Source: JAEUIG01 sp046349775 (lineage in GTDB: Bacteria > Planctomycetota > Planctomycetia > Planctomycetales > Planctomycetaceae). Taken from it: a DNA stretch of 22,177 bases. The notes under the pieces were generated by a model. That model was not told the DNA's origin and made no database searches. It was given only the letters and a program-made list of their open reading frames with translations. The stretch lies in contig JAXMBS010000083.1 of assembly GCA_046349775.1 (NCBI GenBank), forward strand, positions 1 to 22,177, read 5' to 3'. Below, in pieces: positions 1-8,042 of the stretch (position 1 is the first letter of the stretch; the number at the start of each line of letters is the position of its first letter). Made by a program: the position numbers and the translations under genes.

Positions 1-2
1 CC

Positions 3-1781
3 GCCGGCACCCGCTTCGCCGTCTGGGCCCCCAACGCCACCGAAGTCTGCGTCATCTCCGATCGCACTGCCTGGCGGCACGGCCGCTTCTATCTCAATTC
101 CAGCGACACCGGCATCTGGTCCGGCTTCATGCCGCAAATGGGAGCCGGCGAGACGTACAAATTCAGCCTCCGCACCCGCTGGGGATCGATCATCGAAAAG
201 GCCGACCCGTACGCCTTTGCGGCCGAGCATCCTCCCAAGACGGCGTCGATCGTCCACAACCTGTACGGCTACCAGTGGAGCGACGACGACTGGCTTCATC
301 GTCGCCGCACCACCAACTGGTTCTCCGAGCCGGTCTCGATTTACGAAGTCCACCTCGGTTCCTGGCGACGCCCGCAGGACGGCCGGCGCTATCTCAGCTA
401 CCGCGAGCTGGCCCACCAACTCGTCGAATACGTTGCCGAGATGGGTTACACGCACATTCAGCTGATGCCCATCACGGAGTATCCGTTCGACGGATCCTGG
501 GGCTACCAGGCGACCGGTTACTTCGCGCCCACCAGCCGCTACGGCTCGCCCGACGACTTCCGCTACTTCGTGGACCAGTGCCATCAGCATGGCATCGGTG
601 TCCTCATCGATTGGGTCCCCGCGCATTTTCCCACCGACGCCCACGCTCTCGGTCGGTTCGACGGCACGGCGCTCTTCGAGCACGAGGACACCCGCAAAGG
701 CTTTCACCCCGACTGGAACACGTACATCTACAACTACGGACGCAACGAAGTCCGCAGCTTTCTGCTTTCAAGCGCCCGGTTCTGGTGCGAGCAGTACCAC
801 GTCGACGGTCTCCGCGTCGATGCGGTCGCCTCGATGCTGTATCTCGACTATTCCCGCAAGCACGGCGAATGGCTGCCCAACCAGTTCGGCGGCCGCGAGA
901 ACATTGAAGCGATCAACTTCCTCCGCGACCTCAATACCACTCTCCACGGCGAATTCCCCGGCGTCCTGATGGTGGCCGAAGAATCCACCGCCTGGGGAGG
1001 CGTCTCGCGCCCCGCGTACGACGGCGGACTCGGCTTCACCATGAAGTGGGACATGGGCTGGATGAACGACTCGCTCCGCTACATGCGGCGCGAGCCCATC
1101 CACCGCCGGCATCATCAGAACGAACTCTCGTTCCGGATGATCTACGCCTTCCACGAGAACTTCGTCCTGCCGCTGTCGCACGACGAGGTCGTCCACGGCA
1201 AGCGGTCGCTGCTGTCCCAGATGCCGGGCGACTACTGGCAGCGGTTTGCGAACCTGCGCTTGCTATACGGTTATCAGTACACCACTCCGGGCAAGCCGCT
1301 CCTGTTCATGGGAGGCGAATTCGGCCAGTGGACCGAATGGAACCACGACTCCGAAATCGACTGGGCGCTAATCAACTTCGACAAGCATGACGGCCTCCGG
1401 CGCTTTATTGGCGACCTCAACGCCGCCTATCGCCGCGAGCCGGCACTGCACGAACTCGACTTCGACCCCGCCGGGTTCTCCTGGATTCACGCCGACGACG
1501 CCCACAACAGTTGTTTCGCGTTCTGCCGGCACTCGAAGCGGCACCGCGAGTCGGTCGTCGTCCTGCTCAACATGACCCCGGTGCCGCGGCCCGGCTATCG
1601 CGTCGGCGTCCCGGCTCCCGGCTTCTACCGCGAGATCGTCAACAGCGACGCGAAAATTTACGGCGGTTCGGATCTCGGCAACGCCGGTGGCATTCAGAGC
1701 GAATCCATCCCCTTCCACGGCCGCCCACACAGCATCGTCGTTACGCTCCCCCCGCTGGCGCTGCTGATCCTCAAGCCGTAG
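3..1781 (+). CDS. glgB: 1,4-alpha-glucan branching enzyme, 5' end missing
   Basis: GH13 enzyme that cuts alpha-1,4 glucan chains and re-attaches them as alpha-1,6 branches in glycogen synthesis; cytoplasmic. The frame is open from base 3, where the first residues AGTRFAVWAPNA are the start of the CBM48 domain, so the gene begins outside the window. All four GH13 regions are present: DWVPAHFP (region I), GLRVDAVASM with the nucleophile Asp at 819-821, MVAEES with the acid/base Glu at 978-980, and LSHDEVVHGK with the third Asp at 1182-1184. The spacings between these three residues (53 and 68) equal those I recall for E. coli GlgB (405, 458, 526), which implies about 130 N-terminal residues are missing. 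The C-terminal beta domain is complete and ends at TAG 1779-1781. No other glycogen gene is visible. Confidence 0.96.
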   Translation, partial: AGTRFAVWAPNATEVCVISDRTAWRHGRFYLNSSDTGIWSGFMPQMGAGETYKFSLRTRWGSIIEKADPYAFAAEHPPKTASIVHNLYGYQWSDDDWLHRRRTTNWFSEPVSIYEVHLGSWRRPQDGRRYLSYRELAHQLVEYVAEMGYTHIQLMPITEYPFDGSWGYQATGYFAPTSRYGSPDDFRYFVDQCHQHGIGVLIDWVPAHFPTDAHALGRFDGTALFEHEDTRKGFHPDWNTYIYNYGRNEVRSFLLSSARFWCEQYHVDGLRVDAVASMLYLDYSRKHGEWLPNQFGGRENIEAINFLRDLNTTLHGEFPGVLMVAEESTAWGGVSRPAYDGGLGFTMKWDMGWMNDSLRYMRREPIHRRHHQNELSFRMIYAFHENFVLPLSHDEVVHGKRSLLSQMPGDYWQRFANLRLLYGYQYTTPGKPLLFMGGEFGQWTEWNHDSEIDWALINFDKHDGLRRFIGDLNAAYRREPALHELDFDPAGFSWIHADDAHNSCFAFCRHSKRHRESVVVLLNMTPVPRPGYRVGVPAPGFYREIVNSDAKIYGGSDLGNAGGIQSESIPFHGRPHSIVVTLPPLALLILKP

Positions 1782-1794
1782 CCCAATTCCGAGG

Positions 1795-1872
1795 CGGGGC
1801 CCTCTCGGGAGGGGGACTCTCCGAGCGGGCACTATCCGGGAGGGCGAGGCTCCTGCCGAGCCGCGCGGCGCA
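1795..1872. repeat. GC-rich hairpin-containing intergenic repeat downstream of glgB
   Basis: The gap between the convergent glgB and the minus-strand membrane gene holds two short stem-loops. One is CTCGG 1804-1808 with CCGAG 1821-1825. The other is GGCTC 1848-1852 with GAGCC 1858-1862 and a CTGCC loop. I recall near-identical GAGGCTCCTGCCGAGCC strings scattered between genes of planctomycetes, where they give rise to spurious proteins. No T-tract follows, so it is not a classical terminator, although it lies where one would be expected. Confidence 0.5.
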
Positions 1873-1951
1873 CATGATTCGTAAGACGCTTCGCGCCAAC
1901 GGAGCGATCGACGGCCGCCAGCATCAGCCGCCGAACACGAATCCACCTGTG

Positions 1952-3465
1952 CTACGCATCCAGCGCCTGCATCCGTCGCATCTCCACGGCCGCGTAGCGC
2001 TGCCGCAGCACGGCGAAGCCGATGGTCCCGAACATGCCGCACATTCCGCCGCCGAACAGCAGCGGATAGTACACGGCGTACGGTTGGCCGATCGCCAACG
2101 CGACAATGCCCGCCGGGACGAGAACGCACGCGATCGCGACCACAGCGGCCAGGATTGTGATGACCAGCGGCCGGCCGATTCCCATTCCGGCGAGGACCCC
2201 GACAATTGCACCGAGCAACCCGATCAGACTGCCGCCGATCCCCCCGACCAGTCCGGCCGAACGATCCGACCACCACGCCTTCGGTCCAATCGCTGCCGTG
2301 ACGCTCGCGGCCTTCTCCACCGCGCCATCGCCACGCACGTTTTCGCCGGTGTTCGGCGTCGCCGCAGCCACAATCTTGGCTCCGTCGGTCAAGGTGAGAT
2401 CGCTGAGCGTGACTTCACCCGCTCCCGGCAGAAACAGATTGACGATCAGCTTATTGGGCTTCGGGGCTTTGGGGTCGGGCGACAACTGGAACGGCAGCGA
2501 GATCTCGCGCCAGTCTGCATCGCCCTTGATGGATTGCATCGGCCCGGCGTCAGCGAGCGTGCGCGAAAAGTAGTGCGCACCGTCCGCAAAGATGACCCAC
2601 ATTTCCAGAGACCCCGTCTCGGCCACCCCCTTGTGCCGAACCCAGCCGTTCAGCGCGAACGTCTGCATCGTGATCGGCGGATCCTCGATCGTTGCCAGCC
2701 GAATCACCGGACTGGAGATGACAGTCTCCCCCGGCTTGGCCGGGCTGACCACCTTGACGGCATGCGCTGCGGTAAACGGTCGCTGATCCGTGAGTTCGAT
2801 CGCCTCGCCGTTCTTGATCAACCCGTCCGATCCGCGCGCTTTCCAGTCGATCGCCAGCGGACCGGACTCAGCAGTGATCGCTGCGGCCATGTTGTCCCCT
2901 TCCCCCAGAGTAAGGTCGCTCAGCGTGACTTCACCGGCGCCCGGCAGCGCCACACTCAGGATCAGTTTGTTCGGTTTCGCCGCCTTCGGATCGTCCGACA
3001 ATTGAAACGGGACCGACAGCTTACGCCACTCGGCATCCCCGCTGAGCGACTCCAACGGCCCGGTCACCTCCAGCGTGCGCGAGAAGTACTGCGAACCATC
3101 CGCGAAGAGTGTCCACATCTCGACGTAGCCGGTGCCTTCCACCCCCTTGCAATGGATCCACCCGTTGAGGGCGAAGTGCTGCTTCGTGATCGGCGGGTTC
3201 TTGATCGACGTTAAATAGATGACGGGATGCGCGCCTGCGTGACGGGCGTTGCCACCTGGCTCGCGACCTTGAGCGCATGCGCCGCCGTGAACGGCCGCTC
3301 CTCCGTGAGGTCGATCGCTTCACCGTTCCGCACCAGCCCTTTGGCGGCGCGATCCTTCCAGTCCACCGTCAGCGCGGCCGGCGGCCGATCGGCGGCTCGC
3401 ACGGCTGAACACAGCAGCACACAGAGCGCACCAACAAACGAAAGGCGGAGCGACGGAGTGTTCAT
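1952..3465 (-). pseudogene. Exported/membrane protein with duplicated beta-rich domain, one frameshift
   Basis: Function not recognised. From ATG 3465 the protein has a signal peptide (LSFVGALCVLLCSAVRAA), then two copies of a domain of about 130 residues. Each copy begins like DWKxRxxxGLxxNGEAI, continues through RPFTAAHA and FALNGW, and ends GAGEVTLSDLTL. This looks like a carbohydrate-binding-like jelly-roll, but that is inference. The C-terminus has three or four membrane helices (for example IGLLGAIVGVLAGMG and LVITILAAVVAIACVL) and a short basic tail. Reading is broken once between about 3222 and 3262: aligning copy 1 with copy 2 shows one base missing, after which PVIYLTSIKNPPIT resumes in the next frame. 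The start overlaps the stop of the upstream DUF2089-like gene (ATGA), implying co-translation. The intact downstream frame alone is 1952-3142. Confidence 0.7.
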
Positions 3466-3821
3466 GGCAGTTCCTCGGAAAGAGCCTGGATCTCCTGACG
3501 ATGCAGTTCCAGGAGGCGTTTCATGGTTTCGAGATCGACACGACCGTCGGCATACAGCGCGCGCACCTGCCGCTCGAACTCGCTGGTGATCCGTTCGGAC
3601 TCGAACACCTGAATCTTGGCAATCAGCCGGTCGAGCCGCAGCCGCACCGTCGGATACGTGATCCGGTACTCGGCCGCGATCGCCTTCAGCGAACCGGAAG
3701 CCAGGATGAACCGCTTGATGAAGTTCACATCTTCATCAGGCAGGCGGTCGATCCAGCGCTCCGGCCGAACCGCCTCACCGCGCGGTGATTTCATCGAAGA
3801 CGAACCGACGTCGATCGACAT
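3462..3821 (-). CDS. DUF2089-like helix-turn-helix protein
   Basis: A protein of 119 residues. The central segment (about residues 25-70) reads LPDEDVNFIKRFILASGSLK then AIAAEYRITYPTVRLRLDRL, the helix-turn-helix signature of DUF2089 proteins. The N-terminal zinc-ribbon cysteines that many family members carry are absent. The C-terminal 45 residues are charged and probably helical. The TGA at 3462-3464 overlaps the ATG of the membrane protein downstream, so the two are very likely one operon and translationally coupled. The simplest reading is a DNA-binding regulator controlling its own operon, but no target is demonstrated. The start at 3821 follows an AT-rich leader without a clear Shine-Dalgarno sequence; an in-frame ATG nine codons later is possible. 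Confidence 0.8.
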   Translation of the reverse strand: MSIDVGSSSMKSPRGEAVRPERWIDRLPDEDVNFIKRFILASGSLKAIAAEYRITYPTVRLRLDRLIAKIQVFESERITSEFERQVRALYADGRVDLETMKRLLELHRQEIQALSEELP

Positions 3822-3864
3822 ATTTCTGTGGCTGCGGCACTTTGTTTTTGTTTAACCAGAAGAC

Positions 3865-3896
3865 ACGATAACACAAATAAAACTAAAGTCAACTTT
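3865..3896 (-). promoter_or_regulatory. Candidate promoter with overlapping palindrome for the DUF2089 operon
   Basis: On the minus strand TTGACT (complement of 3887-3892) is followed by 16 bases and TATCGT (complement of 3865-3870), about 45 bases before the ATG at 3821. The -35 hexamer lies in the palindrome AAAGTCAACTTT (3885-3896), a possible operator. The stretch from about 3838 to 3915 is strikingly AT-rich compared with everything around it. Confidence 0.4.
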
Positions 3897-4021
3897 CATT
3901 TTATTGATTTTCGAACACGCAGTGACACGAATTGGATTTGTCGTAAGTCGCCAAGGCACTTCAAGATGCCCAAGGGTGTAGTCGCCGATTCGTGGTGGTG
4001 CGGATGTTCGGCGATCAGTCA

Positions 4022-4189
4022 TAGGCCCGGCGTTCACGCCGGGTCGTTGGTCCCGAGACGGACGCACCTGAGCCCGGTTCACCGGGCTTCGTGATGCGTT
4101 GGCTTTAGCCCCCGATGGCGAGAAGCCTCGTGAACGAGGCTCAAGTCGCTTGCGTGCCGTGCGGCAACCCGGCGTGAACGCCGGGCCTA
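4022..4189. repeat. Four-hairpin array bounded by 23-bp inverted repeats
   Basis: Bases 4022-4044 and 4167-4189 are perfect 23-bp inverted repeats of each other. Each contains a 7-bp stem CCCGGCG/CGCCGGG with a four-base loop: TTCA at 4033-4036 and TGAA at 4175-4178. Between them are two more 7-bp stems: AGCCCGG/CCGGGCT with loop TTCA (4071-4088) and AGCCTCG/CGAGGCT with loop TGAA (4124-4141). The element fills the non-coding gap 3822-4261 downstream of ybaL and upstream of the DUF2089 gene. It has no open frame of its own. It resembles REP-type intergenic elements and could stop transcription from either side. Confidence 0.8.
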
Positions 4190-4261
4190 AAAGGATCCGG
4201 TTACTGAACGTTTGTGAGACCACGAACGAGCGACCACACCCGATGCCAACTAGCCCGCACT

Positions 4262-6184
4262 TCACGCCCGCGGCTCGCTCGATGCCGGCACTTTGACGTC
4301 CCCGGCAGCCCCTGCATCGTTCTGCGTTTTCGGGGAAGCCGTGGCCTCCCCTTCCCCGGCTGCGGCGGACGAATCCGCAGCATCAATGACGGGAGCTGTT
4401 GCAGACGCAGACGGTGCCGGCCCTTCCAGTTCTTCCCGGATCCGTGCGCGTTCCCGATCGATCTGCTCCGGCGTCGCGCCCAGTTCACGCAGAATCGCTT
4501 CGGTCATCGCCAGTGCGACTTCCCCTTCACCCGTGAATACAGCGTCAGCCCCCACTTTCTGCAGTTCCGACTGCTCGAGCAGGTAGTTCGCGCGCGCGAG
4601 CACCCGGATGTCCGGGTTCAGCGAACGCGCGCGGCGAATCACTTCTTCGCTGTCGCGCGTCCCGGAAGAACTGAGAATCAGACTCCCCGCCCTCGCCACG
4701 CCCGCCTGCTGCAGCGTCTCCAGATGCTGCGCATCGCCATAGATCGCCGGGATTCCCTGCGAGCGCAGTCGCTTCACCGTGCTCAGGTTCAATTCCACGA
4801 CGGTCGGCTGAATTTGGTTCTGCTTCAGCAACCGCGTGACGGTCTGGCCCACAGGGCCGTACCCGATGATCACAGCATGATGCTGCAGCTCGCGCGCATC
4901 AGACGGTCCGGCAATCGAGTTATCGTCCTGAAGAACACGTGCCTGCAGCCGTGCCCAGAGCTTCGGTCGCCGCTCCGCCCACGCATCGACGCGGTCAATC
5001 AGTCGGTAATACAGCGGATTGAGCGAAATCGACAGGATCGCCGCCGCGATCAGCACATTGTTGGCGACAATCGGCAGGATGTGGAGGTCCTGTCCCAGCC
5101 GCGCGAGGATGAACGAGAATTCTCCGATCTGCGCCAGCGCAACGCCCACGGAAACCGCCACTCGGAATGGCAGCCCGCGCTGCAGCACGATCGTCACCGC
5201 CGCCAGCGGCTTGCCGATCAGAACAATCGCCGCCGTGGTCGTGGTGATCCACGGGTGCTCAATCAGCACCTGCGGATCAAACAGCATTCCGACTGACACG
5301 AAGAACAGCACGGCGAACGCATCCCGCATCGGCAAGGCCTCGGTCGCGGCACGCAAGCTGAAGTCCGATCGACCCACGACCATCCCGGCGAGAAACGCCC
5401 CGAGCGCCATCGAGACACCGAACAGCTTGGCCGAACCGACGGCAATCCCCAGTGCCACCACCAGCGTCGTCAGCGTGAACAGCTCGCGCGAGCGCGTGTT
5501 CGCAATGTGATTCAGCAGCCACGGAATGACCCGCCCGCCGATGACAAACGTCGCCGCCACCAGCACCGCGATCTTGAACAACGCAAACACGATCGCCAGC
5601 GGGACCGACTGCCCGGCAGCCGCCGTCGCATCGGCCGCAGCATCAACTTCCACATTGGCAGCGTCTCCACCAAACAGCGCCGGCAGCAGCACCAGCACCA
5701 CCACTGTGAACAGGTCTTCAACTACCAGCCAGCCGACGGCGATGTGCCCCGTCGGCGTGTGCAGGTCGTGGTGGTCACTCAGCACACGCACCAGCACGAC
5801 CGTGCTGGCCACGGAAATCGCCAGTCCGTACACGAACCCGGCGCTCCACGTCCAGCCGAACAGCTTCGCCGACAGCATTCCGAGCAGCGTGGCAACCAGG
5901 ATCTGGCCGAGCGCCCCCGGTACGGCGACCTTCCGCACAGCCAGCAACTCTTTCAGGTGGAACTGCAGCCCCACGCCGAACATCAGCAGGATCACGCCCA
6001 CTTCGGCGAGCTGTTCCGCCAGATGCAGATCGGCGACAAATCCGGGCGTGTGCTTGCCCACCACGAGCCCTGCCAGCAGGTAGCCGACAATGGGAGACAA
6101 TCCGATCCGGTGGGTGATGTAACCCAGAACCAGCGCGGCAGCCAGACCACCCGTGAGCGTCAGTAACAGATCCAGATTGTGCAT
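4262..6184 (-). CDS. ybaL: YbaL-type CPA2 monovalent cation/proton antiporter with TrkA-N domain
   Basis: Inner-membrane antiporter expected to exchange potassium or sodium for protons. The protein has 640 residues. About 12 membrane helices span residues 1-395, with family signatures SPIVGYLLAGLVVG, LAEVGVILLMFGVGLQF, GWLVVEDL, SMALGAFLAGMVVGRS and AFAVLFFVSVGMLFDP. A TrkA-N (RCK) NAD-binding domain follows at about 435-565, with the Rossmann motif GYGPVG and IYGDA. The protein then extends some 70 residues as an Ala/Ser/Glu-rich tail not seen in E. coli YbaL (558 residues). I chose ATG 6184 because MHNLDLLLTLTGGL matches the family N-terminus; an in-frame start at 6391 would add 69 residues without homology and overlap the divergent gene at 6366. 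The neighbouring hairpin array lies just past its stop. Confidence 0.92.
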   Translation of the reverse strand: MHNLDLLLTLTGGLAAALVLGYITHRIGLSPIVGYLLAGLVVGKHTPGFVADLHLAEQLAEVGVILLMFGVGLQFHLKELLAVRKVAVPGALGQILVATLLGMLSAKLFGWTWSAGFVYGLAISVASTVVLVRVLSDHHDLHTPTGHIAVGWLVVEDLFTVVVLVLLPALFGGDAANVEVDAAADATAAAGQSVPLAIVFALFKIAVLVAATFVIGGRVIPWLLNHIANTRSRELFTLTTLVVALGIAVGSAKLFGVSMALGAFLAGMVVGRSDFSLRAATEALPMRDAFAVLFFVSVGMLFDPQVLIEHPWITTTTAAIVLIGKPLAAVTIVLQRGLPFRVAVSVGVALAQIGEFSFILARLGQDLHILPIVANNVLIAAAILSISLNPLYYRLIDRVDAWAERRPKLWARLQARVLQDDNSIAGPSDARELQHHAVIIGYGPVGQTVTRLLKQNQIQPTVVELNLSTVKRLRSQGIPAIYGDAQHLETLQQAGVARAGSLILSSSGTRDSEEVIRRARSLNPDIRVLARANYLLEQSELQKVGADAVFTGEGEVALAMTEAILRELGATPEQIDRERARIREELEGPAPSASATAPVIDAADSSAAAGEGEATASPKTQNDAGAAGDVKVPASSEPRA

Positions 6185-6204
6185 CCGTCGAATGTAACGG
6201 TCGC

Positions 6205-6245
6205 TGGTGAATGTCGAAATCCGAATGCCGAGATTCGAACATGAA
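6205..6245. repeat. Degenerate tandem phrase upstream of ybaL
   Basis: Read on the minus strand, this leader holds three related phrases in a row, like TTCGAATCTCGG, CATTCGGATTTCG and ACATTC. It is one of several such stutters found next to genes in this window. Confidence 0.35.
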
Positions 6246-6335
6246 ATCTTGATTTGCGAACGCGCGCTGATGCTGCGGATCGAAAACATCGACGCAGGAG
6301 CACTATACTCGGCTCGCGGTCTCACAATCTGACCG

Positions 6336-6362
6336 ACCACCGACAACTGATCACCGACAACC
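6336..6362. repeat. Degenerate tandem phrase upstream of the Rid-like gene
   Basis: ACCACCGACAACT is followed by GATCACCGACAACC, two near-copies of 13-14 bases ending just before the ATG at 6366. They occupy the place of a ribosome binding site, and no Shine-Dalgarno sequence is present. Confidence 0.45.
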
Positions 6363-6365
6363 CCG

Positions 6366-7121
6366 ATGCTCACTGACCATCCCTCCGGCAATTACCGCTT
6401 CCTCCCCGGAATCGCTCCGTACTCGTGTGGCGTCGTCGCCAGCCCCGGTTACGAAGTCGTCCACGTGACGCTGTCGCAGCCGGCGCCGTACCGGGATGGC
6501 TTCCAGTGCATCGACCGGTTCCTGAAAGAACAGAACCGACCACGTGCGTCGCTGTGCGCGATCGCGCTGCGGTCTCCCAAGCCGTTCACGTTCGCGGGAT
6601 TCGCGGAGTACAACGCGGACTACGCAGCGATCCTCAAGGAGTGGGGCGTTTTCGTCGCCGGCGTCAATCCGGTCGCCCGCACCAACGTGGCGCCGGTCGT
6701 CCGGCCGCCGGCAACTCCGTCGCTGCACAGCTTTGCATTCACCCGTCCGTGTGCAAACGCGACGGAGCCGACGTTTGTGGTCGCTGGTGCGGGAGAACTG
6801 CCGGACGGGTTCCTGCAGCGTGACAAGATCGTCGCACTCGGCGACACATCGCCGGCGGGAATCTCCACGAAGGCCCGGTTTGTCATGGACCTGATGGAAT
6901 CCCGGCTGTTCGGCCTCGGCGCGAAATGGAGCGATGTCAGCACGATCGACGTCTACACCGCGCACCCGCTGGCGCGGCTGTTGCCGGAGATCATTCTCGG
7001 CCGTGCCCACGCGCCGGGCGTCAACACGGTCTCCTGGTGCTACAGCCGCCCGCCGATCGAGGAGATCGAGTTTGAGATGGATCTCCGCGGCGTGCGGACG
7101 GAATTGCGGATGGATCCCTGA
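6366..7121 (+). CDS. Tandem Rid (YjgF/RidA)-like protein
   Basis: A soluble protein of 251 residues with no signal peptide. Each half has Rid-like features. The N-terminal half carries FAEYNADYAAILKEWGVFV followed by PVARTNVAPV, close to the RidA PARxxV motif. The C-terminal half carries KARFVMDLMESRLFGLGAKW followed by SDVSTIDVYTAHPLARLLPE, the helix-strand pattern of the same fold. Similar planctomycete proteins have, as I recall, been named 2-aminomuconate deaminase-like, but that substrate is not supported here. Rid proteins hydrolyse reactive enamines/imines such as 2-aminoacrylate, and the arginine that binds the substrate carboxylate could be that of PVARTNV. The gene is divergent from ybaL and 44 bases upstream of the sirtuin gene, so the two plus-strand genes may be co-transcribed. 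No Shine-Dalgarno sequence precedes the ATG. Confidence 0.6.
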   Translation: MLTDHPSGNYRFLPGIAPYSCGVVASPGYEVVHVTLSQPAPYRDGFQCIDRFLKEQNRPRASLCAIALRSPKPFTFAGFAEYNADYAAILKEWGVFVAGVNPVARTNVAPVVRPPATPSLHSFAFTRPCANATEPTFVVAGAGELPDGFLQRDKIVALGDTSPAGISTKARFVMDLMESRLFGLGAKWSDVSTIDVYTAHPLARLLPEIILGRAHAPGVNTVSWCYSRPPIEEIEFEMDLRGVRTELRMDP

Positions 7122-7125
7122 CATG

Positions 7126-7157
7126 TTGGTCCATCGTCCATTGTTCATGGTCCATTA
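7126..7157. repeat. Degenerate tandem phrase between Rid-like and sirtuin genes
   Basis: TTGGTCCATCG, TCCATTGTTCA and TGGTCCATTAG follow each other in the 44-base gap. These are three imperfect copies of a phrase of about 11 bases around TCCAT. Confidence 0.45.
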
Positions 7158-7165
7158 GCGCATTG

Positions 7166-7972
7166 ATGGACACCGACCACTGGATCACCGCCGTCCTCGC
7201 GCTCCGTAATGCGCGCCGGGTGCTCATATTCACCGGCGCCGGCGTCTCGGCAGAAAGCGGAATCCCGACGTTTCGGGATGCAGGCGGGTTCTGGACGCGG
7301 TTCCCGCCGGAAAAGTTTGCGACGTGGGACGGACTGTTGCGTACGGCGCTGACCCATCCGCGACTGCTGGCGGAATTCGTGCTTAATGTCGTCGAACCGG
7401 TCGCGCAGGCACAATTTAACGCGGCGCATGCGGCGATCTCGCAAATTGGCCGGCATCTGCCGACGACAGTCGTCACGCAGAACATCGACGGCCTGCACCA
7501 GGCGGCCGGATCGCCGGACGTGCTGGAGATCCACGGTTCGCTGCTGGAAGTCATCGACGTGGGGTCTGGCGAAATCGTGCATCGTTTCCAGCGTGAGGAA
7601 CTGACCGCCATGGCCACATCGCTGCGCCGTTACGTGGCGGGCGAACAGTCGCTGCTGTCACTGTTGATACAGTTGCGTCGGCAGTATCCGCTCGACTGGC
7701 GAGGCCGGCACCGTCCCAACCTCGTTCTGTTTGGAGACGCTCTTGCGGAGCCGGCCTGGTCGCGTGCCTGCACCGCTGTCGATGATTGCGACGTGCTGGT
7801 TTCCGTCGGCACATCCGGAGCGGTGTATCCGGCCGCGATGCTGCCAGGTCGGGCTGCCCACCACGGCGCGACTCTGATCTCAATCGACCCGCAACCCGTG
7901 GCAGGCTGCTGGCTCCAGGGGGCCGCCGGCGAAGTGCTGCCGACGCTCGTTCTTGACGCGTTCGGGCACTGA
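7166..7972 (+). CDS. Sirtuin (Sir2-family NAD-dependent deacylase) without zinc cysteines
   Basis: A cytoplasmic protein of 268 residues. NAD-binding motif GAGVSAESGIPTFRD is at residues 24-38, TQNID at 104-108, the catalytic HG at 123-124, RPNLVLFGD at 183-191 and VGTSGAVYPAA at 214-224. These are the hallmark motifs, in the right order. Between the catalytic His and RPNLV, where most sirtuins carry two CXXC pairs that bind zinc, there is no cysteine at all; the segment is a run of charged and aliphatic residues. Activity may therefore differ from CobB-type deacylases. ATG 7166 is preferred over the TTG one codon earlier. No Shine-Dalgarno sequence is present. The gene follows the Rid-like gene by 44 bases. 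Confidence 0.9.
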   Translation: MDTDHWITAVLALRNARRVLIFTGAGVSAESGIPTFRDAGGFWTRFPPEKFATWDGLLRTALTHPRLLAEFVLNVVEPVAQAQFNAAHAAISQIGRHLPTTVVTQNIDGLHQAAGSPDVLEIHGSLLEVIDVGSGEIVHRFQREELTAMATSLRRYVAGEQSLLSLLIQLRRQYPLDWRGRHRPNLVLFGDALAEPAWSRACTAVDDCDVLVSVGTSGAVYPAAMLPGRAAHHGATLISIDPQPVAGCWLQGAAGEVLPTLVLDAFGH

Positions 7973-7980
7973 GCGCCCGA
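7962..7980 (+). terminator. Weak stem-loop overlapping the sirtuin stop codon
   Basis: TCGGGC (7962-7967) pairs with GCCCGA (7975-7980) across a seven-base loop that includes the TGA stop. No U-run follows, so intrinsic termination is doubtful. Confidence 0.25.
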
Positions 7981-8042
7981 CTGTTCCGCCCCCGCTGACT
8001 GCGTCATACTGCCGGTGACCTCAACGACACAGGAGATCCCAC

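Noticed and set aside
1511..3214. Long plus-strand open frame of 567 codons running from glgB into the minus-strand membrane gene
   Set aside because: It lies out of frame with glgB and antisense to the membrane gene, is Arg/Pro-rich, and is a typical GC-rich shadow frame.
4214..5296. Plus-strand open frame of 360 codons antisense to ybaL
   Set aside because: Arg/His/Gln-rich product, no motif; a mirror of the strongly conserved ybaL.
6185..6391. Longer N-terminus for ybaL starting at 6391
   Set aside because: The extra 69 residues show no homology, would overlap the divergent gene start at 6366, and are encoded by a stuttered leader.
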